From assembly GCF_006542425.1 (NCBI RefSeq), contig NZ_VFID01000004.1, positions 186,001-250,000 of the forward strand: a stretch of 64,000 bases of DNA, given 5' to 3'. The stretch is from Pseudoxanthomonas sp. z9 (lineage in GTDB: Bacteria; Pseudomonadota; Gammaproteobacteria; Xanthomonadales; Xanthomonadaceae). Each line of letters starts with the position of its first letter. The first letter of the stretch is position 1. Below are positions 12,910-20,934 of the stretch, one piece after another. The translations under genes and the position numbers were made by a program. The notes under the pieces are model-generated. The model had not been told where the DNA came from. It was given only the letters and a program-made list of their open reading frames with translations, and ran no database searches.

Positions 12910-13325
12910 GCACGACACCCGAAAACCCACCCGAACGCAGGATGCTGGCGGCGATTCCGATCAGCGTGCGCTGGCGCGACATGGACAGCATGGGCCACGT
13001 CAACAATGCCAAGTTCGTGTCCTATCTGGAAGAAGCGCGCGTACGCTGGATCCTCGACATCCCGGGCGTCTCGATGACCGATCGCATCGCGCCCGTGGTC
13101 GCCGCCAACAACATCAACTACCGGCGTCCGCTGACCTGGCCGAACGACATTCTGGTCGAACTGTACGTGGACCGGCTGGGCACCAGCAGCGTCACCATCG
13201 GCCATCGCATCGTCGACCAGGGAGGCGTGCTGTACTGCGACGGCAACGTGGTAGTGGTGTGGATGGACACCCACACCGGCAAGAGCGCGCCGCTGCCGGA
13301 CGCCGTACGCAACGCGTCCGTTTGA
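12906..13325 (+). CDS. Acyl-CoA thioesterase, hotdog fold (4HBT/YbgC-FadM type)
   Basis: The 139-residue product is a single hotdog domain of the 4-hydroxybenzoyl-CoA thioesterase class. [15 protein letters not shown] matches the family signature with the catalytic Asp and the following GHVNN turn. It probably hydrolyses acyl-CoA; the substrate cannot be told from sequence. The ATG overlaps the uvrA stop (ATGA), so it is translationally coupled to a DNA-repair gene to which it has no evident functional tie. Confidence 0.88.
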   Translation: MSTTPENPPERRMLAAIPISVRWRDMDSMGHVNNAKFVSYLEEARVRWILDIPGVSMTDRIAPVVAANNINYRRPLTWPNDILVELYVDRLGTSSVTIGHRIVDQGGVLYCDGNVVVVWMDTHTGKSAPLPDAVRNASV

Positions 13326-13343
13326 CGACGTCAGGTTCGTCCC

Positions 13344-13414
13344 TGTGGGAGCGACGTCAGTCGCGATGCTTTCCGATCCGGCAAAGAGCATTCGCGACTG
13401 ACGTCGCTCCCACA
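13344..13414. repeat. REP-type inverted pair (GTGGGAGCGACGTC)
   Basis: Two 23-nt arms (13344-13366 and 13392-13414) are perfect reverse complements across a 25-bp spacer. Each begins or ends with TGTGGGAGCGACGTCAGTC. This is the GTGGGAGCGAC REP family widespread in Xanthomonadales and Pseudomonas, normally spread by RAYT transposases. It lies between the convergent thioesterase and copper chaperone genes and can act as a bidirectional terminator. Confidence 0.9.
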
Positions 13415-13446
13415 ATCAAGCTGCCCTTGGCTTCGAAACGCACAGG

Positions 13447-13896
13447 CTAAGGCGCCGCCTTGCGTACCTCGAAGGTCACCGGCAGGCTGCGGCCGTCCTT
13501 CAGCTTGAGCGTGATCACCGGCTTGTCGCCTTCCTTCACCGGCGCGTAGGGCTTGTACAGCATCAGGTGCAGGCCGCCGGGCTTGAATTCGACCGACTTG
13601 CCGGCGGCGACCGGCAGGGTTTCCAGTTCGCGCATCTTGTTGACGCCATCGACCTGGCGCGATTCGTGCAGCGACACCTCGGCGAAGGCCAGGCTGTCGG
13701 CGCCGGTGACTTCCACCGCCTTGGCGCAGGCGTTATCGATGCGGAGGAAACCGGCCATCATCGGCATGGCCGGCGATGGCGGCAGCCGTATCCACGCCTG
13801 ACGGGCGGTGGGCAGGCATTCGGCGGCGTGGGCGGTGACGCTGCCGGCCAGCAGCAGCGCGACGGGGAGGATGGTGGATACAAGGCGACGATTCAT
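13447..13896 (-). CDS. Periplasmic copper chaperone, PCu(A)C family
   Basis: PCu(A)C proteins bind Cu(I) in the periplasm and deliver it to the CuA site of cytochrome oxidase. The ATG at 13896 begins a signal peptide (MNRRLVSTILPVALLLAGSV, cleavage after AHA). The mature domain has the exact metal-site spacing H-x10-M-x21-H-x-M: His77, Met88, His110 and Met112. The total is 149 residues, normal for the family. It is a single gene, convergent with the thioesterase, with no Sco or cytochrome oxidase gene nearby. Together with the HvfA-type locus at 30 kb it shows periplasmic copper handling. Confidence 0.92.
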   Translation of the reverse strand: MNRRLVSTILPVALLLAGSVTAHAAECLPTARQAWIRLPPSPAMPMMAGFLRIDNACAKAVEVTGADSLAFAEVSLHESRQVDGVNKMRELETLPVAAGKSVEFKPGGLHLMLYKPYAPVKEGDKPVITLKLKDGRSLPVTFEVRKAAP

Positions 13897-13934
13897 GCGC
13901 CTATCATAGGCCCACACGCCCTTGGAGCAGATGA

Positions 13935-14711
13935 ATGTCCTCGCTGATTGAAACCCGGGACCACGGCAGTGTCCGCGAGATCCGGCTGGCGCGTCCGCCG
14001 GTCAACGCCCTCAACACCGAGCTGTGTCGTGCCCTGATCCACGCGGTCGATACCGCCGTGGGCGATGGCGTGCGCGGCATCGTGCTGGCCGGCAATCCGA
14101 AGATCTTCTCCGCCGGCATGGATGTGCCCTACCTGCTGTCGCTGGGCGGGAACCGGCATGCGCTGATGGACGCCTGGCAGGCATTCTTCGGCGCGGCGCG
14201 CGCGCTGGCCGATTCGCGGGTGCCGGTAGTGGCGGCCATCGGCGGCCACGCTCCGGCGGGTGGCTGTGTGCTGGCGCTGTGCTGCGATTACCGGGTGATG
14301 GCGCGCAGCGTGGATCCGGCGCGCCCCTTCGGCATCGGCCTCAACGAAACCCAGGTCGGCCTGGTCGCTCCGGAAGGCATCCAGCGGCTGATGCGGCGCC
14401 TGGTCGGCCCGCATCGCGCCGAACGCCTGCTGGTGGCCGGCGAGATGGTGCCGGCCGAGCGTGCGCTGGAATTGGGATTGGTGGACGAACTCGCCGACCA
14501 GGACCAGGTCGACGCGCGCGCGCTGGCCTGGCTGGAGAACCTGCTGCGCCTGCCCCACCATCCGATGCTGCAGACCCGCGCCATCGCCCGTCGCGACGTG
14601 GTGGAAGCGATGTCGCCGGAATTCATCCAGTTGGACCGCTTCATCGACGCCTGGGACGCGCCCGACACCCAGACCGCGTTGAAGGCGCTGGTGGACAAGC
14701 TGAAGAAATAA
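13935..14711 (+). CDS. Enoyl-CoA hydratase/isomerase family protein
   Basis: A 258-residue crotonase-fold protein. The oxyanion-hole segments are recognisable (KIFSAGMDVPYL and IGGHAPAGGCVLAL) and EGIQRLMRRLVG is the helix after the active site. The residue normally glutamate after the GG turn is Cys-Val here (AGGCVLA), so it is probably not a classical hydratase and may be an isomerase or have another crotonase activity (inference). It is divergent from the copper chaperone with a 38-bp gap and is followed 18 bp later by the Mrr-type gene. Confidence 0.85.
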   Translation: MSSLIETRDHGSVREIRLARPPVNALNTELCRALIHAVDTAVGDGVRGIVLAGNPKIFSAGMDVPYLLSLGGNRHALMDAWQAFFGAARALADSRVPVVAAIGGHAPAGGCVLALCCDYRVMARSVDPARPFGIGLNETQVGLVAPEGIQRLMRRLVGPHRAERLLVAGEMVPAERALELGLVDELADQDQVDARALAWLENLLRLPHHPMLQTRAIARRDVVEAMSPEFIQLDRFIDAWDAPDTQTALKALVDKLKK

Positions 14712-14729
14712 TCGACGGAGAGTGCATAC

Positions 14730-15656
14730 ATGGCAGTTCCCACCTACGACAAGTTCATCGAACCCATCCTGCGTTTCCTGGCGAACCATCCGGAAGGTTC
14801 CCCGGCCAAGGACGCACACGAAGCAGCGGCGAATGCGCTAGGAATTTCCGAGCAGGATCGCCACGAACTCCTGCCCAGCGGCGTGCAGCCGATCTATAAG
14901 AACCGCGCGGGCTGGGCACATGATCGGCTCAAACGCGCGGGCCTTTCCGCAAGCCCGCGCCACGGCTTCTGGAAGCTCACGGAACAGGGACGCACCTTTG
15001 CAACGCGCCATCCCGCACCCTTGAGTACCGACGAACTCGAGCAGATCGCTCTCGGCTACATCGATGTCCGCCTCAAGCCTCAAAGTTCTCCACCCGTGGG
15101 GCATCCGACGGCGGCGCCCTATCCGCAGGAGCTAGCCGTGGCAAGTCCCGACGATCGCCTTGGCCAAGCCGTCTCGGAGATTAGAACCACCGTTGCCGCC
15201 GCGCTGCTGGAAACTCTCGCGAACGTCTCCCCGACCTACTTTGAAACCATTGTGCTGGATCTGTTGCATCGTATGGGATACGGGACAAGCCGGTCCGATC
15301 TCCAACGCGTAGGAGGCTCTGGGGATGGAGGTATCGACGGCGTTATCTCGCTGGACAAACTGGGCCTTGAAAAGGTCTATGTTCAGGCGAAACGTTGGCA
15401 GCAGAGCGTAGGACGTCCGGAAGTACAGGCCTTCTACGGCGCATTGGCTGGTCAGCGCGCGAACAAGGGCGTGTTCATCACGACCTCGGCCTACACCGCC
15501 CAGGCCATCGAGTTCGCAAGATCGGTGGAACGGGTAATCCTGGTCGATGGCGCCCGCCTGGCTGACCTCATGATCGAACACGAGGTAGGTGTTTCTTCCC
15601 GCACCCTGCGCATCCCCAAAATCGATAGTGACTACTTCGATGAAGAATCGACCTAA
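14730..15656 (+). CDS. Mrr-type restriction endonuclease (type IV-like)
   Basis: The 308-residue protein has the two-part Mrr layout: an N-terminal winged-helix Mrr_N domain (about 1-95; LLPSGVQPIYKNRAGWAHD) and a C-terminal PD-(D/E)XK nuclease domain (about 160-285) with the catalytic GGSGDGGIDG and VQAKRW motifs. Such enzymes cut modified, usually methylated, foreign DNA. It is intact and starts after a clear GGAG. Its AT content and codon use are visibly higher than the flanking genes in places (for example AGATTAGAACC near 15180), which may indicate acquisition. No methyltransferase lies beside it, as expected for type IV. Confidence 0.9.
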   Translation: MAVPTYDKFIEPILRFLANHPEGSPAKDAHEAAANALGISEQDRHELLPSGVQPIYKNRAGWAHDRLKRAGLSASPRHGFWKLTEQGRTFATRHPAPLSTDELEQIALGYIDVRLKPQSSPPVGHPTAAPYPQELAVASPDDRLGQAVSEIRTTVAAALLETLANVSPTYFETIVLDLLHRMGYGTSRSDLQRVGGSGDGGIDGVISLDKLGLEKVYVQAKRWQQSVGRPEVQAFYGALAGQRANKGVFITTSAYTAQAIEFARSVERVILVDGARLADLMIEHEVGVSSRTLRIPKIDSDYFDEEST

Positions 15657-15668
15657 CGGTCGTCCGCC

Positions 15669-17006
15669 TCACCTCACCCACACTTCCACGCGCTCGTTTC
15701 GATAGCGCGTGGCCGCATCAGGGCCGCCGCCCAGCGCACGGGTGGCGCCCATGCCGATGGATCGCTGCACCGGAACGCCCTGCTTGACCAGATAGTCGGC
15801 GACCGTATCGGCATGCTGGTTGCTGCGCACGGTGGCGATCAGGCGGTTGCTGCCGTCGTCGTGCGAGAAGCCCACCACGGTCACCTGGCGTCCCTGGTTC
15901 TGCGGCAGCCGCATGTAAGCGATCAGTCGATCCAGATCATTCGCGCCCCGGCTGTCGAAGAAGGTGGTCAGCGACCCCGCATTGAAGCGCAGGCTCAGCG
16001 GCAGGCGTTCGGTACCGGCCACCGCCTGTCCGTACGGCTGCGCGGGATCGGGCGCGCCCGGCTGGCGCGCCGGACGCAGGGTCATCGCCAGGAATCCCGC
16101 CCGTTCCACCGCCTGCTGTGCGTCACGGCCGACGCTGTACTGGGCGAAGCTGCGGCCCAGCGCCGACATCAGCGGTCCGCCGTAAAGCCGGTAGCGCCGC
16201 ACCAGCGGATAGTCCTCGCTCATGACGTTGATGCGGGTAGGCAGGATGGCCAGGCCACCGTCGGCGATGGCGAGCGTGCGGGTGCCGCGCGGGATCGCGC
16301 TGGCCACCCCGACCACCGCGACCGCGTCCGGATCCACGGCGACCGCGCGTGCGGCCTGCGCCAGGCTTGCATGCGTCTGCGCACCGGCTGCCGCCGGTGC
16401 CGTCCCCAGCACCCGTTCGCGCAGGAAGTCGCGGTTGCCGCTGGGCGCGCGCGCCAGGTGCAGGCGGATTGGCGCGTTGCGTCCCCCGAGCCCGGACCAG
16501 TCGCCGATGCGGCCGGTGACCAGCTCGCGCAACTGCGCGACCGACAGGCGACGGACCGGATTGCGCTCGTTGACCACCACCGCCAGGCCGTCGACGGCGA
16601 CGACGAATTCCTGCTCCGGCGATTCGAGGTCCCCCAACTGCCAGGCGGCCTCGCGTTCCGCCGCGTCCGGCGCGCGCGCCAGCATCGCGATCTCGGCGTT
16701 CCCCTCGACCAGGTCGCTGAAGCCCGCCGCCGAGCCGCGCTTGCCGATCTCGACGATCAGCGGCATCCCGTCACGGGTTGCGCGGATCTCGGTCTGCTGC
16801 GCGGATACCGCCTTGCGGCGGATTCCGGTATAGCCGATGTGATGCAGCCAGGATTCGACCATCGCCGGGACCAGCGCGTCGCCCAGCGTATTGGAGCCAT
16901 GGATGCGCAGACGCTCGGCGGAGCCATCATCCTGCGCGGACGCCGGCAGGCAGGCCGGCAACAACAGGCACATCGCCAGTGCGACGCGCGGCAAACGGTG
17001 CAGCAT
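15669..17006 (-). CDS. PstS-like substrate-binding protein fused to an OmpA peptidoglycan-binding domain
   Basis: The 445-residue product has a signal peptide (MLHRLPRVALAMCLLLPACL, cleavage near ASA). A type II periplasmic binding domain of the phosphate-binding superfamily spans about 30-300; the start IHGSNTLGDALVPAMVESW resembles the N-terminal ligand-binding turn of PstS. The C-terminal OmpA-like domain (about 315-445) contains NAGSLTTFFDSRGANDLDR and VVGFSHDD with RSNQHADTVADYL, so it should anchor to peptidoglycan. No transporter genes are adjacent; a sensing or scavenging role tied to the cell wall is inference. It is convergent with the Mrr-type gene. Confidence 0.85.
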   Translation of the reverse strand: MLHRLPRVALAMCLLLPACLPASAQDDGSAERLRIHGSNTLGDALVPAMVESWLHHIGYTGIRRKAVSAQQTEIRATRDGMPLIVEIGKRGSAAGFSDLVEGNAEIAMLARAPDAAEREAAWQLGDLESPEQEFVVAVDGLAVVVNERNPVRRLSVAQLRELVTGRIGDWSGLGGRNAPIRLHLARAPSGNRDFLRERVLGTAPAAAGAQTHASLAQAARAVAVDPDAVAVVGVASAIPRGTRTLAIADGGLAILPTRINVMSEDYPLVRRYRLYGGPLMSALGRSFAQYSVGRDAQQAVERAGFLAMTLRPARQPGAPDPAQPYGQAVAGTERLPLSLRFNAGSLTTFFDSRGANDLDRLIAYMRLPQNQGRQVTVVGFSHDDGSNRLIATVRSNQHADTVADYLVKQGVPVQRSIGMGATRALGGGPDAATRYRNERVEVWVR

Positions 17007-17117
17007 CGATCATCCCCCTGTGAAGCGCGGCAGCGTGACCGCGTCCGGTTACAGGGCGATGACGGTCAAGGCGACTTCGGATGGAGCGATGACATCGGGA
17101 TGATGACGGTGGCGGCG

Positions 17118-17972
17118 TCAGCGCGCGCCGCGTTCGACCGGACGCGCCGGATCGGCGATCCAGCCGCTCCAGGAACCCGCGTAAACGCGCGCGCCCGACA
17201 GGCCGGCGTGTTCGAAGGCCAGCAGCAGATGGCAGGCGGTCACGCCGGAACCGCACATGAGCACCAGATCGTCCGGCCGCCGTCCGGCCAGCATCGGTGC
17301 CAGTTCGGCGCGCAGTTCCGCGGGTGGTTTGAATTTGCCGTCGCGCAGGTTGGCGCCGAAAGGGTGATTGAGCGCACCGGGCACGTGGCCAGCCACCGGG
17401 TCGATGGGTTCGACCTCGCCACGGAACCGTTCCGGCGCACGGGCGTCGAACAGCCAGCCGCTGTCCTCGTCGAGGCGCTGGTGCACTTCACCGGCGTCGG
17501 CGATGAGCCGCGCATCGAATCTGGCGGGATACGCCGGGAGGGGGCTGAACCGGGGTGATTCCGCCGTCTCCGGCAAGCCGCCTGCGCGCCACGCGGCGAG
17601 GCCGCCGTCGAGCACCGCCACCCGATGGTGGCCCAGCAGTCTCAGCATCCACCACAGTCGCGCGGCGGCCATGCTGCCGTCACCGGCGTCGTACACCACG
17701 ACCTGATGCTCCGGCCCGATGCCCCATTCGCCGAGGCGTCGGGCAAAGGCTTCATCGTCCGGCAGCGGATGCCGGCCCAGGCCGGAACGCGACAGATCGG
17801 ACAGATCTTCGTTGAGGTCGGCATGCAGCGCGCCTGGCAGATGCGACTCCGCATATGCCATGCGACCGGCGCCGGGATCCATCAGGGCAAAGCGCGCGTC
17901 GACGATCCGCAGGCCGGGATCGTCCAGCGCCGCGGCCAGTGCATCCACATCCACCAGCGTCGTCCAGTGCAT
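17118..17972 (-). CDS. Thiosulfate / 3-mercaptopyruvate sulfurtransferase
   Basis: Two tandem rhodanese domains make up a 284-residue protein. The C-terminal domain carries the active-site loop CGSGVTACHLL, whose CGSGVTA form is typical of mercaptopyruvate sulfurtransferases (SseA type) rather than thiosulfate rhodaneses (CRKGVTA). The N-terminal domain keeps the DARFALMDP segment but no catalytic cysteine. The ATG at 17972 overlaps the stop of the Nudix gene; a GTG three bases earlier is an alternative start. It is translationally coupled to the Nudix hydrolase. Confidence 0.92.
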   Translation of the reverse strand: MHWTTLVDVDALAAALDDPGLRIVDARFALMDPGAGRMAYAESHLPGALHADLNEDLSDLSRSGLGRHPLPDDEAFARRLGEWGIGPEHQVVVYDAGDGSMAAARLWWMLRLLGHHRVAVLDGGLAAWRAGGLPETAESPRFSPLPAYPARFDARLIADAGEVHQRLDEDSGWLFDARAPERFRGEVEPIDPVAGHVPGALNHPFGANLRDGKFKPPAELRAELAPMLAGRRPDDLVLMCGSGVTACHLLLAFEHAGLSGARVYAGSWSGWIADPARPVERGAR

Positions 17973-18772
17973 CACGCGCCCTCCAGCCGTTGCCTCAGGT
18001 TGAACAGAATCGCCGCGGTTGCGCCCCAGATGCGCTGGCCGGGCCAGCCATACTCCAGCACCGCACGGCGACGGCCGCGGTAGTCCACTTCCACCCGGCG
18101 CAGGTTGGCCGGTGCCATCAGGTAATCCAGCGGTACTTCGAACACGTCCGCCACCTCGCCCGGTTCGGGCGTGGCGACATAGGCCGGATCGATCACCGCG
18201 ACCACAGGCACCACCCGGAAACCGCTGATCGTCGTGAAGGGATCCAGGAAACCCAGCGGCGCGATCTGGCCGGCGGGGATGGCCAGTTCTTCCCAGGTCT
18301 CACGCAGCGCGGCGGCCACCACGCCCGCGTCGGCCGCCTCGATACGGCCGCCGGGAAAGCTCACCTGCCCGGCATGGTGACGCAGACCATCGGTCCGCCG
18401 GGTCAGGATTACCTGCGTGCCCTGCGAGCGCGGTACCAGGCCGGCCAGCACGGCGGCTTCCGCCGGTTCGCCCGGCGGCAACAGATCCAGCAGCTCTTCG
18501 TGGTTCCAGCCGCGCGTGGTGGGAATGTGGTCGAGCGGATGCAGCACGTGGCGCAGGCGCGCCGCCTCGGGCAGGCGCTGCTCGAACGGAAGCTTGCCCT
18601 GCTCGCGCGCGGGCAACACCGTTTCCATCAGACGCAGGCGTTCGTCATCGTTCATTCGGGACCAGCGGGCGATCTCGGCGGTCGTGCGCAGACAGCCTTC
18701 GCACAGCCCGTCATCACCCAGGGTACAGACGCCGATGCACGGGCTAAGCACGGCGCGAAAAGCGGAATTCAT
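17972..18772 (-). CDS. DUF1289 domain fused to a CoA pyrophosphatase-type Nudix hydrolase
   Basis: The first ~55 residues form a DUF1289 zinc-ribbon-like domain with CIGVCTLGDDGLCEGCLRT. The rest is a Nudix domain with FPGGRIEAAD and AALRETWEELAI, the box of the CoA pyrophosphatase (NudL) group, which cleaves CoA to phosphopantetheine and 3',5'-ADP. In many proteobacteria DUF1289 is a separate small protein, so this is a fusion; the joint role is unknown. It overlaps the sulfurtransferase start and is probably one operon with it. Confidence 0.88.
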   Translation of the reverse strand: MNSAFRAVLSPCIGVCTLGDDGLCEGCLRTTAEIARWSRMNDDERLRLMETVLPAREQGKLPFEQRLPEAARLRHVLHPLDHIPTTRGWNHEELLDLLPPGEPAEAAVLAGLVPRSQGTQVILTRRTDGLRHHAGQVSFPGGRIEAADAGVVAAALRETWEELAIPAGQIAPLGFLDPFTTISGFRVVPVVAVIDPAYVATPEPGEVADVFEVPLDYLMAPANLRRVEVDYRGRRRAVLEYGWPGQRIWGATAAILFNLRQRLEGA

Positions 18773-18830
18773 GAACCTTCATACCTGCGCAGCCTAGCGC
18801 GAAAACCGCGCCCGTGCCGCGCAAAACGCA

Positions 18831-18855
18831 CTACGCCGGCCTGGGGCCGGCGTAG
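18831..18855 (-). terminator. Hairpin downstream of the FKBP-type gene
   Basis: CTACGCCGGCC and GGCCGGCGTAG form a perfect 11-bp stem with a TGG loop. On the minus strand the sequence TGCGTTTTGCG follows, a short and broken T-tract, so termination is likely but may be incomplete. Confidence 0.65.
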
Positions 18856-18886
18856 CGGGACTGCTGGGAAAAATCGACTGCTGGAA

Positions 18887-19588
18887 TTACTTGGTGCTGA
18901 GCAGCTTGATTTCGAAAACCACCGCCACGTTCGGCGGGAAACCCGTGCGCGGATCCGCGCCGTAGGCCTTGTCCGGCGGCAGCGCGACTTCCCACTTGGC
19001 GCCCGACGGCATCTGCAGCAGCACTTCGCGCATGGCCTGCATTTCGATCTCGCTGACCTTCACGTTCGGCATCTGCTGGGCGGGACGCGCCTCGGCCGGC
19101 TTCTGGCCGAACGGATACGGACCGGCCACTTCCAGGCTGACCGTGCTGGCCTGGGTCGGCTTGGCGCCGGCACCGGCTTCGATCACGCGGTACTGCACGC
19201 CGCTGGGCAGCGACTGCACGCCGGCCTTGGCCTTGTTCTGGGCCAGGAACTGATCGCTCTTGGTCTTGTTTTCCGCGGCGACCTTGTCGTACTCGGCCTT
19301 GGCCGTCTGCGCGCGCTGCTGCTCGCGCTTCTGGAACGCTTCCAGCGCGGGCTTGAGCTGGTCGGCGGTCAGCGCCGGCTGCTTCTTGGCATACGCGTCC
19401 TGGAGGCCCTTGATGACGGTGTTGATGTCGAGCTGCTCGCCGCGACCGGTCAGTTCCGCCAGGTTGTTGCCGTAGTCGTAGCCGAAGTAATAACTCAACT
19501 TGCCTTTCTCGGACGTGGTGTCCTGAGCCAGGGCGCTACCGGCCATGGCGAATGCCGCGACAGCGACCACTAACGAACGCAACTTCAT
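18887..19588 (-). CDS. Periplasmic FKBP-type peptidyl-prolyl cis-trans isomerase
   Basis: With the ATG at 19588 the product has a clear Sec signal (MKLRSLVVAVAAFAMAGSAL, cleavage after ALA) and totals 233 residues. An N-terminal dimerisation and chaperone helix region of the FkpA/Mip type (KLSYYFGYDYGNNLAEL, followed by a Lys/Glu/Gln-rich helical stretch) precedes a C-terminal FKBP-like fold (LPSGVQYRVIEAG). The FKBP core looks shortened: the family's VDVHYTGTLLDG strand is replaced by STVSLEVAGPYPFG, so isomerase activity may be weak or lost and the protein may act as a periplasmic chaperone. Confidence 0.85.
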   Translation of the reverse strand: MKLRSLVVAVAAFAMAGSALAQDTTSEKGKLSYYFGYDYGNNLAELTGRGEQLDINTVIKGLQDAYAKKQPALTADQLKPALEAFQKREQQRAQTAKAEYDKVAAENKTKSDQFLAQNKAKAGVQSLPSGVQYRVIEAGAGAKPTQASTVSLEVAGPYPFGQKPAEARPAQQMPNVKVSEIEMQAMREVLLQMPSGAKWEVALPPDKAYGADPRTGFPPNVAVVFEIKLLSTK

Positions 19589-19759
19589 CAACGATTTCTC
19601 CAGGGTGGTGGTACAGGGCGGACGTACCGCCTCGAATGGACGCGCTAGGATAGCGGCCAGGGCGCTTAACCGCCACTGACAACCGCCGGGTACGACCGAC
19701 GGGGCGGTCCAAGAGTTCAATTTCACTTAAAATTCACGAATTTACCGGGATCCCCGCGC

Positions 19760-20542
19760 ATGTCCGACACCCCTGTTTCCGTCACCGACCAGGGCGCCAT
19801 CCGGCGCATCACCGTCAACCGCCCGGACAAGCTGAATGCCCTGAACGCGGCCACCCTGGACGCCCTGCTCGCGGCGTTCGAAGCCGCCGCTGGCGATCCG
19901 GCGGTGCGGGTGGTGGTCTTGACCGGTGCCGGTCCCAAGGCGTTCGTGGCCGGCGCGGACATCGCCGAGATATCCGCCCTGAGCGCGGTCGAGGGACGCG
20001 ACTTCTCCCTGCGCGGCCAGCGCCTGATGCGGCGCATCGAAACCCTGCCCAAGCCGGTGATCGCGATGATCAACGGATTCGCCCTGGGTGGCGGGCTGGA
20101 ACTGGCGATGGCCTGCCACCTGCGGATCGCCTCGGACAACGCCAAGGTCGGGCAACCGGAAATCAATCTCGGCCTGATCCCCGGATTCGGCGGCAGCCAG
20201 CGGCTGCTGCGGCTGGCCGGCCGCGCGGCCACGCTGGAACTGTGCCTGCTGGGCGCGCCCATCACCGCCGAGCGCGCGTACCAGTTGGGCATCGTCAACA
20301 AGGTGGTCGCCGCCGATGCGCTGGAAGCCGAAACCACGCAATGGGCCGAACAACTGGCGCAGGCCGCGCCGCTGGCCCTGCGCGGCAACCTGGACGTCAT
20401 CCATGTCGGGGGCGAATGCGCGATCGAGGAAGGCCTGCAGTACGAATCGGCGCAGTTCGGCCTGATGTTCTCGACCGAGGACATGCGCGAAGGCACGCGC
20501 GCGTTCCTGGAACGCCGCAAGCCGCAGTTCGCCGGCCGCTGA
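19760..20542 (+). CDS. Enoyl-CoA hydratase (crotonase)
   Basis: The 260-residue product matches short-chain enoyl-CoA hydratases closely. FVAGADIAEISAL and NGFALGGGLELAMACHLR form the oxyanion hole, and the two catalytic glutamates are present in GGGLELA and in GQPEINLGLIPGFGG. It probably hydrates trans-2-enoyl-CoA in beta-oxidation. It is complete, unlike the crotonase-fold paralogue at 13.9 kb which lacks the first glutamate. It is followed closely by a short unknown gene and nth, all on the same strand. Confidence 0.93.
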   Translation: MSDTPVSVTDQGAIRRITVNRPDKLNALNAATLDALLAAFEAAAGDPAVRVVVLTGAGPKAFVAGADIAEISALSAVEGRDFSLRGQRLMRRIETLPKPVIAMINGFALGGGLELAMACHLRIASDNAKVGQPEINLGLIPGFGGSQRLLRLAGRAATLELCLLGAPITAERAYQLGIVNKVVAADALEAETTQWAEQLAQAAPLALRGNLDVIHVGGECAIEEGLQYESAQFGLMFSTEDMREGTRAFLERRKPQFAGR

Positions 20543-20549
20543 AGCCGTC

Positions 20550-20927
20550 ATGGGCGATGCATCTCCTTCCCCCTGCCCGCAGGCGGTCCACGGCGAACGC
20601 CTGCTGGCGTTGCTGGCTCGGGACGACCTGGATGCCGCCCTCGACGCCGGACTCATGGAAATCGCGCCCTGCGCCGCGGACTGCGGCTGCGTCACGCGAC
20701 TGGCACCCGTCTGGGACGCCCAGCACCGGCTGAAGACGGCATGGGAAGCACGCGATCGCCATCGCGCGCGCCAGGCACGCCTGCTCCGGCGTGCTGCCGA
20801 ACGCGATGCCCGGCGCGCGCCGGCACCGTCGACGCCGCAGGCGCCCCGCCCGTCACTTCCTCCCTCCGCCGCCGCCATCCTGGCGCGCGCCAAGGCGCGC
20901 GCGGCCGGCCACAAGGCCACCGAATAG
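20550..20927 (+). CDS. Uncharacterised short protein between an enoyl-CoA hydratase and nth
   Basis: I do not recognise a family. The 125-residue product has an N-terminal half with a leucine- and alanine-rich amphipathic character and a small cysteine cluster (APCAADCGCVTRL, about residues 40-52). It continues into a long Arg/Ala-rich helix (AWEARDRHRARQARLLRRA) and a proline-rich, basic C-terminus. There is no signal peptide or membrane segment. It starts eight bases after the upstream stop and ends eight bases before nth, so it is likely translated in that operon. The basic tail suggests nucleic acid contact, which is speculation. Confidence 0.65.
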   Translation: MGDASPSPCPQAVHGERLLALLARDDLDAALDAGLMEIAPCAADCGCVTRLAPVWDAQHRLKTAWEARDRHRARQARLLRRAAERDARRAPAPSTPQAPRPSLPPSAAAILARAKARAAGHKATE

Positions 20928-20934
20928 ACATCGC

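Noticed and set aside
9694-12930. 1078-residue minus-strand frame opposite uvrA
   Set aside because: The plus-strand frame has every UvrA motif; the minus frame is compositionally biased (His, Gln, Val, Asp) and has none.
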